Of a stretch of 64,000 bases of DNA, positions 26,901 to 34,008 are shown in pieces (positions within the stretch are counted from its first letter, which is position 1; each line of letters starts with the position of its first letter). Source of the DNA: an uncultured Prevotellaceae bacterium (GTDB taxonomy: Bacteria > Bacteroidota > Bacteroidia > Bacteroidales > Bacteroidaceae); contig CAMWQU010000004.1 in the NCBI GenBank assembly GCA_947176535.1, positions 1 to 64,000 on the forward strand. The letters run 5' to 3'. The notes under the pieces were generated by a model. That model made no database searches and was not told the origin of the DNA. It saw only the letters and a program-made list of their open reading frames with translations. Made by a program: the position numbers and the translations under genes.

Positions 26901-27431
26901 GCCACGGAGACAAAAACGGATTTCTATGAAGCTACGGGTTATGCCGCAATGTGGGAGGACGGAACTTCTGCTTATGGAATGAGGGCTGTGATAGTTTATA
27001 ACAAGACCAATGGAAACCAAGTGTATTTCCCGCTAAGTGCCTCCGGAGACGGCAGACGTAACCAGGCCTTTAAAAGCAATACTAATAAGACGCTTGCCGG
27101 TCGATTGTTATATGGCGATACCGATTACCGTCTTACCAACGACCAACACAGAAATAATCAATTTCGTCCCATACCGTATAATCTGCCTTACAGCAACGGA
27201 GCCATTTACTGGATAAAGCAGATAAACTCGAAAGGTCATGTAGAGGGAGGTGGCAATTATCCTTGTGCTGCATGGGATATGAACTACTTTAATTTCGACT
27301 TCGGCCCCTATACGGCGAACTGCCTTACTTTAACACCCACATGGGAAAATAACGTGAATTTAAGTCTCAGGAATTGGGCTTTGGGTTCGGACGCATTACC
27401 TATCCGCCTTGTGCAATCTCATGCGAAATAA
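23940..27431 (+). CDS. Large DUF4906-like fimbrial tip protein
   Basis: A 1163-aa probable lipoprotein (PVSCIDDFEV, Cys about residue 34). The start may be 23940 or the in-frame ATG at 23958. The first ~450 residues are fimbrillin-like (IAMTVSYYPNVTNEVQTRAAG, LRSLAVVVYTDGGKFVDLL, HHYKVTLKFKGW). The rest is long, beta-rich and ends in a domain with WLSKNLQHGG, AWDMNYFNFDFGPY and LPIRLVQ, similar to the C-terminal domain of Bacteroidetes surface proteins that carry a mostly disulfide-free beta fold. Codon use changes near 25.3 kb from GC-rich to AT-rich. As the last and largest gene of the operon it is probably the fimbrial tip adhesin. Confidence 0.78.
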   Translation: MQKTTTMSKTYTTLKSLLGSVLVCLFSVVAPVSCIDDFEVADCGTGDGSIAMTVSYYPNVTNEVQTRAAGNALEDLRSLAVVVYTDGGKFVDLLDEKRLPGLDTLSHSERPKMSDEDVKNKGSWTEGKQKRATFRLEGLPFGRYKIYCVANLPVTSDMVKLSEGEQTYESDEDKLLSYSLTWDAKTIANNDAMFGYFTLYDKKNLDKPLSRNNAEIVEINQTDVKLHAWLKRAASKVTVAFDPSGLHQNVHIFIHKVTIKDIPRTCFLGKDNAPFVDFDNIDKRHEVLLEDGETIYYNAKGEEVSKDPGSGEDNHLLWMEINNGQPVRGSTHHADSLALFFFENMQGDYEGKEEYNKEPKAGWVHEYLKRPEVDWDKTPWDYDTKDRIAAGTYIEVEGYYESTNDLNTTSGPIKYRFMLGKNTTYNYNAQRNHHYKVTLKFKGWANQPEWHIDYVEEKPDLDVVDYLYVPYNYRERTTLPIRFIGDLQKLDVQILENDWAPYHYDDSLKTIKLATYVEPTNTGSLDENDPQKNTFMWNKVAWNIRNGINSNLNPVTVSGGANMQYLGFLALTMPLNPPATVLDDMPFSKGIPALLELKRIYNEGDSKLGWLSQTKRSFEAANLTPGEHPMAGEKPAADQSDEYTVYKDGNATTVLMPVFTRAKSMIATSGYTGNNPYEFHSRVAKLKVEATFARKNKKDTTLTRYVRVIQRPRLTNPKAVWKSKGTQHPNFKVTVMTRSGENYDADYVPFKSNGSWTAEVEVDTANNFTLTAGPNSVADGNDGKRLIGKTNTKMEFTINFGGKEACGIINVKYHGERCTHRIFVRQGDAPIQVNEGGATWLSKNLQHGGEGTYESKSDELSTGATLVDDPVSFGSYFKRGQLNQGIEESNNKKHPHLTGINPNSGEPLLTLSNGTSAKWYLIPHVRLPDADSQANPNSLAETDADKYVWQNIQLKGSTTTYSLPTYDDFQHLTSNSEFGFGILYGDEATETKTDFYEATGYAAMWEDGTSAYGMRAVIVYNKTNGNQVYFPLSASGDGRRNQAFKSNTNKTLAGRLLYGDTDYRLTNDQHRNNQFRPIPYNLPYSNGAIYWIKQINSKGHVEGGGNYPCAAWDMNYFNFDFGPYTANCLTLTPTWENNVNLSLRNWALGSDALPIRLVQSHAK

Positions 27432-27475
27432 CAGGTAGTCCTCCCTTGGGCTTCATTGTCTCAAAAGGTATTCTC

Positions 27476-27498
27476 TGACGGCTTCCCGTCATGTTTTT
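27476..27498 (+). terminator. Terminator of the fimbrial operon
   Basis: TGACGG-CTTC-CCGTCA followed by TGTTTTT, 44 nt after the last fimbrial stop codon. Confidence 0.75.
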
Positions 27499-27523
27499 GA
27501 GCCTCAATACCGCCATGGTTGGG

Positions 27524-27600
27524 ATTATTCAGAGGCGACCGGTTAATTATTCGGTCGCCTCTGAATAATTAACCGCTCGCCTTTGAATAATAAAGTCCTC
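27524..27600. repeat. Nested palindromic repeat, copy 1
   Basis: ATTATTCAGAGGCGACC (27524-27540) and its exact inverse (27553-27569) flank a 12-nt loop, while GGTTAATTATTC (27541-27552) pairs exactly with 27563-27574. The two hairpins share bases and exclude each other. The tail AATAATAAAGTCCTCG is shared with copy 2 at 39770-39845. Confidence 0.85.
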
Positions 27601-27640
27601 GGGACGCTCCGCATGAGAGAACGGTAAGTTTTCGGAGAAA

Positions 27641-27719
27641 CGGGGCGGCCTTTTCCCGCTTCTCGGCCCTGCGATAAACGTCGCTTTTTGTCCGGAGGCC
27701 GACGGGGCGGGATGGCCCG
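27641..27719 (+). repeat. GC-rich dispersed repeat, copy 1
   Basis: About 79 nt containing GGGGCGGCC, TGCGATAAACGTCGC and GGCCGACGGGGCGGGATGG. Near-identical full copy at 31035-31112 and a shorter copy at 29720-29762. Copies 1 and 2 flank the AbiL-like pair. Confidence 0.85.
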
Positions 27720-27765
27720 GAAAACTAAATCCACCCGCACATACGTGTGAAAACTCATCAAATCC

Positions 27766-27796
27766 CTTGCGGATTGAAATTTAATCGCTAATTTTG
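27766..27796 (+). promoter_or_regulatory. Promoter of the AbiL-like pair
   Basis: CTTG (27766-27769), a 19-nt spacer and TAATTTTG (27789-27796) match the Bacteroidetes consensus and give a leader of about 20 nt before the ATPase start. Confidence 0.7.
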
Positions 27797-27823
27797 CAGA
27801 AAAGCTACAAGATTGCCTGCAAG

Positions 27824-29062
27824 ATGATACTAAAAATTGAATTAGAAAACTTTTTCTCTATCCGCGACCGGATAAAGATAGACTTCCGGGCCGCAAACAT
27901 CAACACGGCCCTTGCCCGCGAGCTCTCCCACAACGTCATACACTGGAAAGACCTTGCCGTCCTGAAAACCGTAGGGCTTTTCGGCCCCAACGCCTCCGGA
28001 AAGTCAAACATCGTCAAGGCCCTTGTCTTCTGCCTCCGCACCATTCTCTATTCCCACACCCACAACGAGGGCACCACATTCGACTTCCAACCGTTTAAGT
28101 TCGACGGATGGCAGGAGCGGCCCTCCGGCTTCCTTATCGACTTCGTGTGCGACGACGTCGAATACGAATACGCTTTCACGCTCTCCCGCCAGCGCATCCT
28201 CTCCGAAAGCCTCTACTACTATCCCGTGGGGCGGCGCGCAAAAATTTTCACACGCGACAGCGACGACAACTACACGTTCGGCACCGCCGTCATTGTCAAA
28301 CCCTCCGATGTCGTCACCAACACCGGACGCAAAACCCTCTTCCTCAGTCGTGCAAGCTCCATGAACCGCGAAATCGCGCAGAAGCTGTACCGCTACTTCC
28401 TCCACCACTTCGAGGCACAAACGAACATCGTCCGGCCCGACGGGGAACAGATAACCATCGACTTCTTCAACAAATACAAACCTCTCATCCTGAAAGCCCT
28501 TGAAATCTGCGACACCGACATCACCGACATCGAAGTGCGCCGCGAACAAGCCGTGTTCCCCTCCTTTACGGTGGTAGGCAACGAGGTGAAGATGGAGAAC
28601 GTAGACCTCCTCCGCTTCAAAACCTTTCACCGCCACCGCCATGACATTCTTTTCGACCTCAATCTTGAAGAATCCGCCGGCACGCGCAAACTTTTCCACG
28701 CTCTCCTCCTCCTCCTCGATGTCGTCCACAACCGCAAGAGTGTCATCATGGACGAGTTTGACACGGGATTCCACACCCGTCTGGCCGATTTCATCCTCGA
28801 CCTCATCCATGCCGCCGATGCCTCGCAGCTCCTCTTCACCTCCCACAACACCAACCTTATCGACGTGAAGCGACTGCGACGCGACCAAATCCTTTTCGTA
28901 AACAAATCCTCCGAAGGCACCACCGAGGTCTATTCCCTCTACGACTTCAAGGATTTCCGCGAAAACATGGATGCCGAAAAAGGCTACCTCCAGGGCCGCT
29001 TCGATGCCGTCCCCTACGTGGATTCTTCCGTCTCCTGCCTCCGCCAACTTCTCAATCCCTGA
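27824..29062 (+). CDS. AAA ATPase of an AbiL/RloAB-like defence pair
   Basis: A 412-aa cytoplasmic AAA_15/21-type ATPase (the RloA/AbiLi group). MILKIELENFFSIRDRIKIDF is the classic N-terminus of these SMC/OLD-like ATPases. Walker A is GLFGPNASGKSN, the ABC-like signature region is EESAGTRKLFHAL, Walker B SVIMDEFDTGFH and the switch histidine FTSHNTNL. The ATG at 27824 is chosen because the family starts there and the promoter predicts a transcript from about 27803. The partner gene begins 4 nt after the stop. Codon use is unusually rich in C-ending codons. In such systems the ATPase is thought to sense infection and license the nuclease partner. Confidence 0.87.
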   Translation: MILKIELENFFSIRDRIKIDFRAANINTALARELSHNVIHWKDLAVLKTVGLFGPNASGKSNIVKALVFCLRTILYSHTHNEGTTFDFQPFKFDGWQERPSGFLIDFVCDDVEYEYAFTLSRQRILSESLYYYPVGRRAKIFTRDSDDNYTFGTAVIVKPSDVVTNTGRKTLFLSRASSMNREIAQKLYRYFLHHFEAQTNIVRPDGEQITIDFFNKYKPLILKALEICDTDITDIEVRREQAVFPSFTVVGNEVKMENVDLLRFKTFHRHRHDILFDLNLEESAGTRKLFHALLLLLDVVHNRKSVIMDEFDTGFHTRLADFILDLIHAADASQLLFTSHNTNLIDVKRLRRDQILFVNKSSEGTTEVYSLYDFKDFRENMDAEKGYLQGRFDAVPYVDSSVSCLRQLLNP

Positions 29063-29066
29063 CCCC

Positions 29067-29654
29067 ATGACCCGAAAACGCGAACCCTCCCGACCCCTGC
29101 GTATGCGACGCATCGCCCTCGTCATCTGCGAGGGAGAGACCGAAGCCTGCTACCTCCATCTCCTCCGCACGTGGTACAAGACACCCCTACGCATCGTCTC
29201 CCACGTTGCCGGCTCCGCCATCACGCCTTCCCTCGTAGACCGCCTCCTGCGCGAGCTCCGTATCTCCGCCCGCGAGACCGTCCGCACCTTTCTCATGTAC
29301 GACATGGACGTGCCTGCCGTCACCGACAAACTCCGTCGCTGTAACGCCTCCCTCCTCCTCAGCAATCCCTGCTTCGAGTTGTGGCTCCTCCTCCATGTCC
29401 GCGACCAAAAGTCTCCCATCGCCTCCGAAGCTCTCCTGCGCGACCTTCGTCGCAGTGCCACCGTATGGCAGCACTACGCCAAATCCTCGTTCACCGAAAC
29501 GCAGAAAACCTATCTCCGAGACCACACCTCCCTTGCCGTGTCCCGTGCCCGTCAGCTTCCTCGCTTCTCCAATCCCTCAACGGACATCTATCAATTCATC
29601 GAACTGCTCTCCGACGATTCCCGTCTCCTGCAAGACACTCCCTCACCCGAATAG
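29067..29654 (+). CDS. RloB-like TOPRIM-type nuclease partner (AbiLii-like)
   Basis: A 195-aa protein. The start at 29067 (MTRKRE...) follows the ATPase stop by 4 nt; the frame opens further upstream inside the ATPase gene. A TOPRIM-like core is readable: the catalytic Glu in IALVICEGETEACYLHLL, the DxD in FLMYDMDVP, then LLSNPCFELWLLLH, which is the RloB-family signature. RloB/AbiLii proteins pair with AAA ATPases in abortive-infection systems and are presumed nucleases. Function here is inferred from the pair, not shown. Both genes share GC-rich codon use, so they moved together. Confidence 0.85.
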   Translation: MTRKREPSRPLRMRRIALVICEGETEACYLHLLRTWYKTPLRIVSHVAGSAITPSLVDRLLRELRISARETVRTFLMYDMDVPAVTDKLRRCNASLLLSNPCFELWLLLHVRDQKSPIASEALLRDLRRSATVWQHYAKSSFTETQKTYLRDHTSLAVSRARQLPRFSNPSTDIYQFIELLSDDSRLLQDTPSPE

Positions 29655-29719
29655 TCATCCGTCTGTTTTTTCAACAATTCTCTGACTATTTAATCTGACT
29701 ATGGACGAGCCTACGATGA

Positions 29720-29762
29720 TGGGGCGGCCGTTTTCCGCTTTTGGGGCCTGCGATAAACGTCA
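29720..29762 (+). repeat. GC-rich dispersed repeat, copy 2 (short)
   Basis: GGGGCGGCCGTTTTCCGC and TGCGATAAACGTCAC match the left half of copies 1 and 3. The right half is missing. It separates the AbiL-like pair from the Panacea module. Confidence 0.8.
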
Positions 29763-29826
29763 CAATGCTTTTATAAGTATGTTGTATAACATATCGTGTA
29801 ACCTTTTTCGTCTGGCAAATTTAGCC

Positions 29827-29834
29827 TATCTTTG
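29827..29834 (+). promoter_or_regulatory. -7 box for the Panacea module
   Basis: TATCTTTG, 29 nt upstream of the antitoxin start, with a T-rich -33 region (CCTTTTTC) about 20 nt before it. Confidence 0.6.
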
Positions 29835-29863
29835 TACTTGAAAATTAGCACAAAACTTATTAC

Positions 29864-30391
29864 ATGAGAAGTATCTACGATATAGCAAGATATATAGGAC
29901 TTGGCCTGTTGTCTAAGGGGTATAGTGTAAGTCCTCTGAAATTGCAGAAGTTATTATACTATGTTCAATCATGGTATATGGTATTCTTTGGTGCCGAGCA
30001 CACCCTTTTCAAGGAAGCTCCGGAGGCGTGGGTAAATGGGCCTGTTTATCCTCAAATCTTCCACAAGTACAAGGCCTGCGTATCAAACATGTGTGATCAC
30101 CTCAAACCGGAGCACTTTGATGCGCAAGATGTCATTGATGGTTTGCAGGAATTAACAAGTTCACTTGAATTTACAGATGAAGAAATACGCTGCATTGATT
30201 CCATAATAACACTTTACGGCGCAAAATCACAGAATCAGCTTATACTGATGACTCATTCCGAGTCCCCGTGGGTTGAAGCTCGTGGCGACTTGTTGCCGAT
30301 TGAGCGCTCATCCCATGTAATCACACATCAGTCGATGTACACGTATTATAACGACAGAAGGCAACGGCGCATAGCCAAACAGAATGACTGA
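29864..30391 (+). CDS. Panacea-domain (SocA/DUF4065-like) antitoxin
   Basis: A 175-aa cytoplasmic protein with the Panacea/SocA fold signature: SVSPLKLQKLLYYVQSWYM near residue 22, then EAWVNGPVYPQIFHKYK near residue 55 and ILMTHSESPWVEAR near residue 125. Panacea domains act as versatile antitoxins that neutralise unrelated toxins encoded next to them. The next gene begins 2 nt after its stop, as expected for an antitoxin-toxin operon. Codon use is AT-rich, unlike the AbiL pair next door, so this module has a different origin. Confidence 0.86.
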   Translation: MRSIYDIARYIGLGLLSKGYSVSPLKLQKLLYYVQSWYMVFFGAEHTLFKEAPEAWVNGPVYPQIFHKYKACVSNMCDHLKPEHFDAQDVIDGLQELTSSLEFTDEEIRCIDSIITLYGAKSQNQLILMTHSESPWVEARGDLLPIERSSHVITHQSMYTYYNDRRQRRIAKQND

Positions 30392-30393
30392 CC

Positions 30394-30906
30394 ATGAACT
30401 TTCTCACAGAGGATGACTTGATAGAGCAGCGAGAGTTAATGGATTACTCTTCCAGAACACTTTCTAGTCAAGACATAGCAAATTCGCACGACTATCCTAT
30501 TGTAGTCAGTTATAAATTGGCGGATATTGGAACGACAAGATATGGATTTCATCAGTCTTTTACCAAAGAAGACACAGAAGCCTATTTTCGCATTATGCGC
30601 CGTTTCGCAAAAACCACGCTCAACCAGCTTATAGATAGTACAGATAGACATACATTGCATCTTTACCGTACAGACCTGCGGGGGAATCTCCGTAAAGAAC
30701 TGGCTCGTCTGTGCCCACATGGCTTGGATGTCAGTTCCTCTACAATCTATCATTTTGCATTGTATCAAAAAAAGAATACAACAGCCTGCCGTGAGACTGG
30801 CTGTCGCTCTCCACGCGTGTATTTCATTTTGGGGTCGTGTGGTACTATATATCCCGTATTCTTTGACCCGTTCCATGAATTGAACCCCATGAAGAGCGTT
30901 TTGTGA
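30394..30906 (+). CDS. Unrecognised protein, candidate toxin of the Panacea module
   Basis: A 170-aa soluble protein directly downstream of the antitoxin gene. Readable stretches are HDYPIVVSYKLADIGTTRYGF, TIYHFALYQKK and the end VYFILGSCGTIYPVFFDPFHELNP. The last part, a strand ending in Asp-x-x-His, is reminiscent of small RelE/HicA-like or related toxins, but I do not recognise the family. The toxin assignment rests on the gene pairing alone. No membrane segment or signal peptide is present, arguing against a membrane-damaging toxin. Confidence 0.6.
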   Translation: MNFLTEDDLIEQRELMDYSSRTLSSQDIANSHDYPIVVSYKLADIGTTRYGFHQSFTKEDTEAYFRIMRRFAKTTLNQLIDSTDRHTLHLYRTDLRGNLRKELARLCPHGLDVSSSTIYHFALYQKKNTTACRETGCRSPRVYFILGSCGTIYPVFFDPFHELNPMKSVL

Positions 30907-31034
30907 AGAAGAAGAAAATCTCACCCGAATAGTCTCCATTACCTCAGAAGGAAAACTCTGCGCCGGCTTGCCGGTACGTCCCTGTCAGTCCGTAGTATGG
31001 GCCGGTGAGGGGATGGGCGGAGCCGGCCCGAAAG

Positions 31035-31112
31035 GGGGCGGCCGTTTTTCGCTTTTGGGCCTGCGATAAACGTCGCTTTTTGTCCGGAGGCCGACGGGGC
31101 GGGATGGCCCGT
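31035..31112 (+). repeat. GC-rich dispersed repeat, copy 3
   Basis: Full-length copy: GGGGGCGGCCG, TGCGATAAACGTCGC, TTGTCCGGAGGCCGACGG and GGGATGGCCCG all match copy 1 over about 78 nt. It bounds the Panacea module on the right. Between 30907 and 31035 and between 31113 and 31277 I see no gene. Confidence 0.85.
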
Positions 31113-31277
31113 CACAACGGCCCGGAGCGCGCTTTTTCGCGAGGCCGGTTTGCTGTCGAAAATAACTTTTTGGGAAACTTTTAGTATCATTGTATGCACT
31201 TATCTATTTGTACGCAAGTGGGTTACTGTTTTGTTTTGGAAAACTTTCGTTTTCGCGCAGATTTTCTTCTGTTTTAT

Positions 31278-31309
31278 TTTGGACAATTCGGATAAGTGTC
31301 CTATCTTTG
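31278..31309 (+). promoter_or_regulatory. Promoter of the nrdD-nrdG-cob genes
   Basis: TTTG (31278-31281), a 20-nt spacer and TATCTTTG (31302-31309) form a full-consensus promoter 66 nt upstream of nrdD. I found no FNR- or NrdR-like palindrome with confidence. Confidence 0.75.
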
Positions 31310-31375
31310 TATTCGTTTTCTCCCAAAAGACATTTTGAAAGAAAAGTTAAGGTAAAAAATAGATAAGGAGTTATT

Positions 31376-33535
31376 ATGTTCGTAATCAAGAGAGACGGCT
31401 CTAAGGAAGAGTTCAACAGAGCCAAAATAAAGAATGCCATCATTGGCGCGTTCGAGTCGGTGTCCGGTTTCGATGCGGAGCGCATCAAAAGTGTAGCCAC
31501 CGACCTGAGCGAGAGCATTTCGGTGCGCGACGGTTTCACGGTGGAGGAGATTCAGAACCGCGTGGAGACGGCACTGATGCAAAACGGCTACTTCGCGGAG
31601 GCGAAGAGTTACATCCTGTACCGCCAGCAGCATGCCGAGGCGCGTTTCATCAAGGAGCGCATCGACTACATGAACGAGTACAGTCAGACGGCGGACAATG
31701 CCGCCACGGCCAGCGAGACGGATGCCAACGCCAACGTGACGATGAAGAATGTGGCCAATCTGGAGGGTGAGGTGTACAAGACGACGAACCGCGTCATTCA
31801 GCGTCAGCGCATGAAGGACAAGTTGAACCAGATGTTCCCCGAAGTGGCCAAGCAGTACGAACAAGACCTGAACCACCATATCATCTACACGCACGACGAG
31901 GCCAGCACGCCCGTGCTGAAGCAGTATTGTATGGCTGTCAGCCTCTACCCCCTGATGACGGAGGGCGTGGGAAACATCGACGGTGTGACGCCCGGCCCTC
32001 CCAACGACCTGCAGTCGTTCAGCGGACAGATTACGAACCTGACGTTCCTGCTCTCCTCGCAGTGTAAGGGTGCGGTGGCGTTCGGCGAGTACTTCGTGGT
32101 GCTGAACTATTACATCATCGCCGAGTTCGGCGAGCAGTGGTACGACCGGCTGGACGAGGTGGCCACGACGGGTTGCTGCCTGCAGCAGCGCACCATCCGA
32201 GACCATATCATCAAGGCTTTCAAGCAGTTTGTGTGGGGTATCAATCAGCCCGCAGGTAACCGCAGCTATCAGTCGCCGTTTACGAATATCTCCTACTACG
32301 ACCATACGTACTTCGAGTCGCTCTTCGGCGACTTCTGCTACCCCGACGGTACGAAGCCGGAGTGGGCGGCCATCGACACGCTGCAGCGGATGTTCATGAA
32401 GTGGTTCAACCGCCTGCGCTTGAAGCAGGTGCTGACGTTCCCCGTGGAGACGATGGCTATGGTGTATGACCCGGAGAAGGGGGACATCGTGGACAAGGAG
32501 TACAAGGACTTCACGGCCGAGATGTATGCCGAGGGACATTCGTTCTTCACGTATATCTCCGACAGTGCCGACTCGCTGGCCTCGTGCTGCCGCCTGAAGA
32601 ACGAACTGACGGAGAATACGTTTAACCCCACAAGCGGACTGACGGGCGTAATGACCGGCTCGTGCAACGTCATCACGCTGAACATCAACCGCATCGTGCA
32701 GGACGCGAAGCACACCGTGCAGGGTACGGAGGGCGATCATGACTTCTACGCCTTCCTGCGGCTGTACCTGACGACGATTCTCGAACGTGTCTACAAGTAT
32801 CATATCGCCTACAAGACGATGCTCTACGAAATGGAAGACCGCAAGATGTTTGCCGCTTCCAACGGCGGGTATATCTATATCAGCAAGCTCTATTCGACCA
32901 TCGGCATCAACGGACTGAACGAGGCCGCGCGCTTCCTCGGCCTGACGGTGGGCAACAATCCGGAGTACATCAAGTTCCTGCAGCTCGTGCTCGGCACCAT
33001 CAAGGAAGAAAACAAGCGGCACAGCATCAAGGACAAGAAGAAGCCGTTCCTGTTCAACTCCGAGGTGGTTCCCGCCGAGGGACTGGGGGGCAAGAACTAC
33101 CGCTGGGACAAAGAGGACGGTTACTGGGTGCCCGAGGATGAAAATCTCTACAACTCGTACTTCTACGACGCACACGACGAAACGCGCGTGCTGGACAAGT
33201 TCGTCCTGCACGGCCGGCAGACCTACCAGTTCACTGACGGCGGTTCGGCCCTGCATTGCAACCTGCAAGACCATCTGTCGAAGGAGCAGTACCTGAAAAT
33301 CATAGACTTCGCCATTCAGAACGGCACGTCCTACTTCACCTACAACATCCCGAACTCGAAGTGCGAGGACTGCGGCCACATCATCAAGAAACCCATCGAC
33401 GTGTGCCCCTGCTGCGGCTCGACCCACATCACGCAGTACACCCGTATCATCGGTTATCTGCGGCCCATTCCCGCGTTCGGAAAAGACCGTCAGATAGAGG
33501 CGGCGAAGCGCACGTACAGTTGTAATCTGGGATGA
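31376..33535 (+). CDS. nrdD: Anaerobic ribonucleoside-triphosphate reductase
   Basis: A 719-aa class III ribonucleotide reductase that makes dNTPs without oxygen or B12. An ATP-cone regulatory domain starts at residue 1 (VIKRDGSKEEFNRAKIKNAI). The catalytic barrel follows. Near the C-terminus a zinc site (CEDCGH...CPCCG) precedes the glycyl-radical glycine G693 in TRIIGYLRPI. The length is typical. Its TGA overlaps the nrdG ATG (ATGA). The usual RVxGY motif reads RIIGY, a mild variant that keeps the essential Gly. Confidence 0.95.
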   Translation: MFVIKRDGSKEEFNRAKIKNAIIGAFESVSGFDAERIKSVATDLSESISVRDGFTVEEIQNRVETALMQNGYFAEAKSYILYRQQHAEARFIKERIDYMNEYSQTADNAATASETDANANVTMKNVANLEGEVYKTTNRVIQRQRMKDKLNQMFPEVAKQYEQDLNHHIIYTHDEASTPVLKQYCMAVSLYPLMTEGVGNIDGVTPGPPNDLQSFSGQITNLTFLLSSQCKGAVAFGEYFVVLNYYIIAEFGEQWYDRLDEVATTGCCLQQRTIRDHIIKAFKQFVWGINQPAGNRSYQSPFTNISYYDHTYFESLFGDFCYPDGTKPEWAAIDTLQRMFMKWFNRLRLKQVLTFPVETMAMVYDPEKGDIVDKEYKDFTAEMYAEGHSFFTYISDSADSLASCCRLKNELTENTFNPTSGLTGVMTGSCNVITLNINRIVQDAKHTVQGTEGDHDFYAFLRLYLTTILERVYKYHIAYKTMLYEMEDRKMFAASNGGYIYISKLYSTIGINGLNEAARFLGLTVGNNPEYIKFLQLVLGTIKEENKRHSIKDKKKPFLFNSEVVPAEGLGGKNYRWDKEDGYWVPEDENLYNSYFYDAHDETRVLDKFVLHGRQTYQFTDGGSALHCNLQDHLSKEQYLKIIDFAIQNGTSYFTYNIPNSKCEDCGHIIKKPIDVCPCCGSTHITQYTRIIGYLRPIPAFGKDRQIEAAKRTYSCNLG

Positions 33536-34002
33536 AATTTGTAGACGTCAAGGAGGTTTTTGCCGAAATCCCCGATGAGATAACCCTCGCCATAAGTATC
33601 AGCGGGTGCCCCATACGTTGCAAGGGCTGCCACAGTGGGTACTTGTGGGAGGACGTGGGAGAGGAACTTACGGAGGAGGTGCTCGTCGGGCTTGTCAGAG
33701 AGCACCTCGGCGTTTCCTGTGTCTGCCTGATGGGCGGCGACCAGGCACCCGAAGAGGTGAACCGGCTGCTGGGCCGGGTGAAGGAAACCTGTCGGGTGCG
33801 GACGGCGTGGTACAGCGGCCGGCCGACGCTGGACGAGCGAGTGGAACCGCGTAACCTCGACTACGTGAAACTCGGCCCGTGGGTGGCCGAACGGGGGCCG
33901 CTGAGCAGCCGGAACACCAATCAACGGCTCTACCGGCTGACGCACGAGGGAGAGGAATCTGCATTTACGGATATTACGTCCCGCTTCTGGGACAGACTTT
34001 AA
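33532..34002 (+). CDS. nrdG: Anaerobic ribonucleotide reductase activating protein
   Basis: A 156-aa radical-SAM enzyme that installs the glycyl radical on NrdD. The 4Fe-4S motif CPIRCKGC (CxxxCxxC) sits in ISGCPIRCKGCHSGYLWED, followed by CLMGGDQAP. It is shorter at the C-terminus than many NrdG proteins but complete for the small class. It overlaps nrdD by 4 nt and is followed after 6 nt by cobQ, which places a B12-independent reductase and B12 assembly genes on one likely transcript. Confidence 0.92.
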   Translation: MKFVDVKEVFAEIPDEITLAISISGCPIRCKGCHSGYLWEDVGEELTEEVLVGLVREHLGVSCVCLMGGDQAPEEVNRLLGRVKETCRVRTAWYSGRPTLDERVEPRNLDYVKLGPWVAERGPLSSRNTNQRLYRLTHEGEESAFTDITSRFWDRL

Positions 34003-34008
34003 GTTGCG

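Noticed and set aside
31301..33427. 708-residue open frame on the minus strand
   Set aside because: It is antisense to nrdD, which is complete with ATP-cone, zinc site and glycyl-radical site. The antisense product is low-complexity Val/Leu/His-rich.
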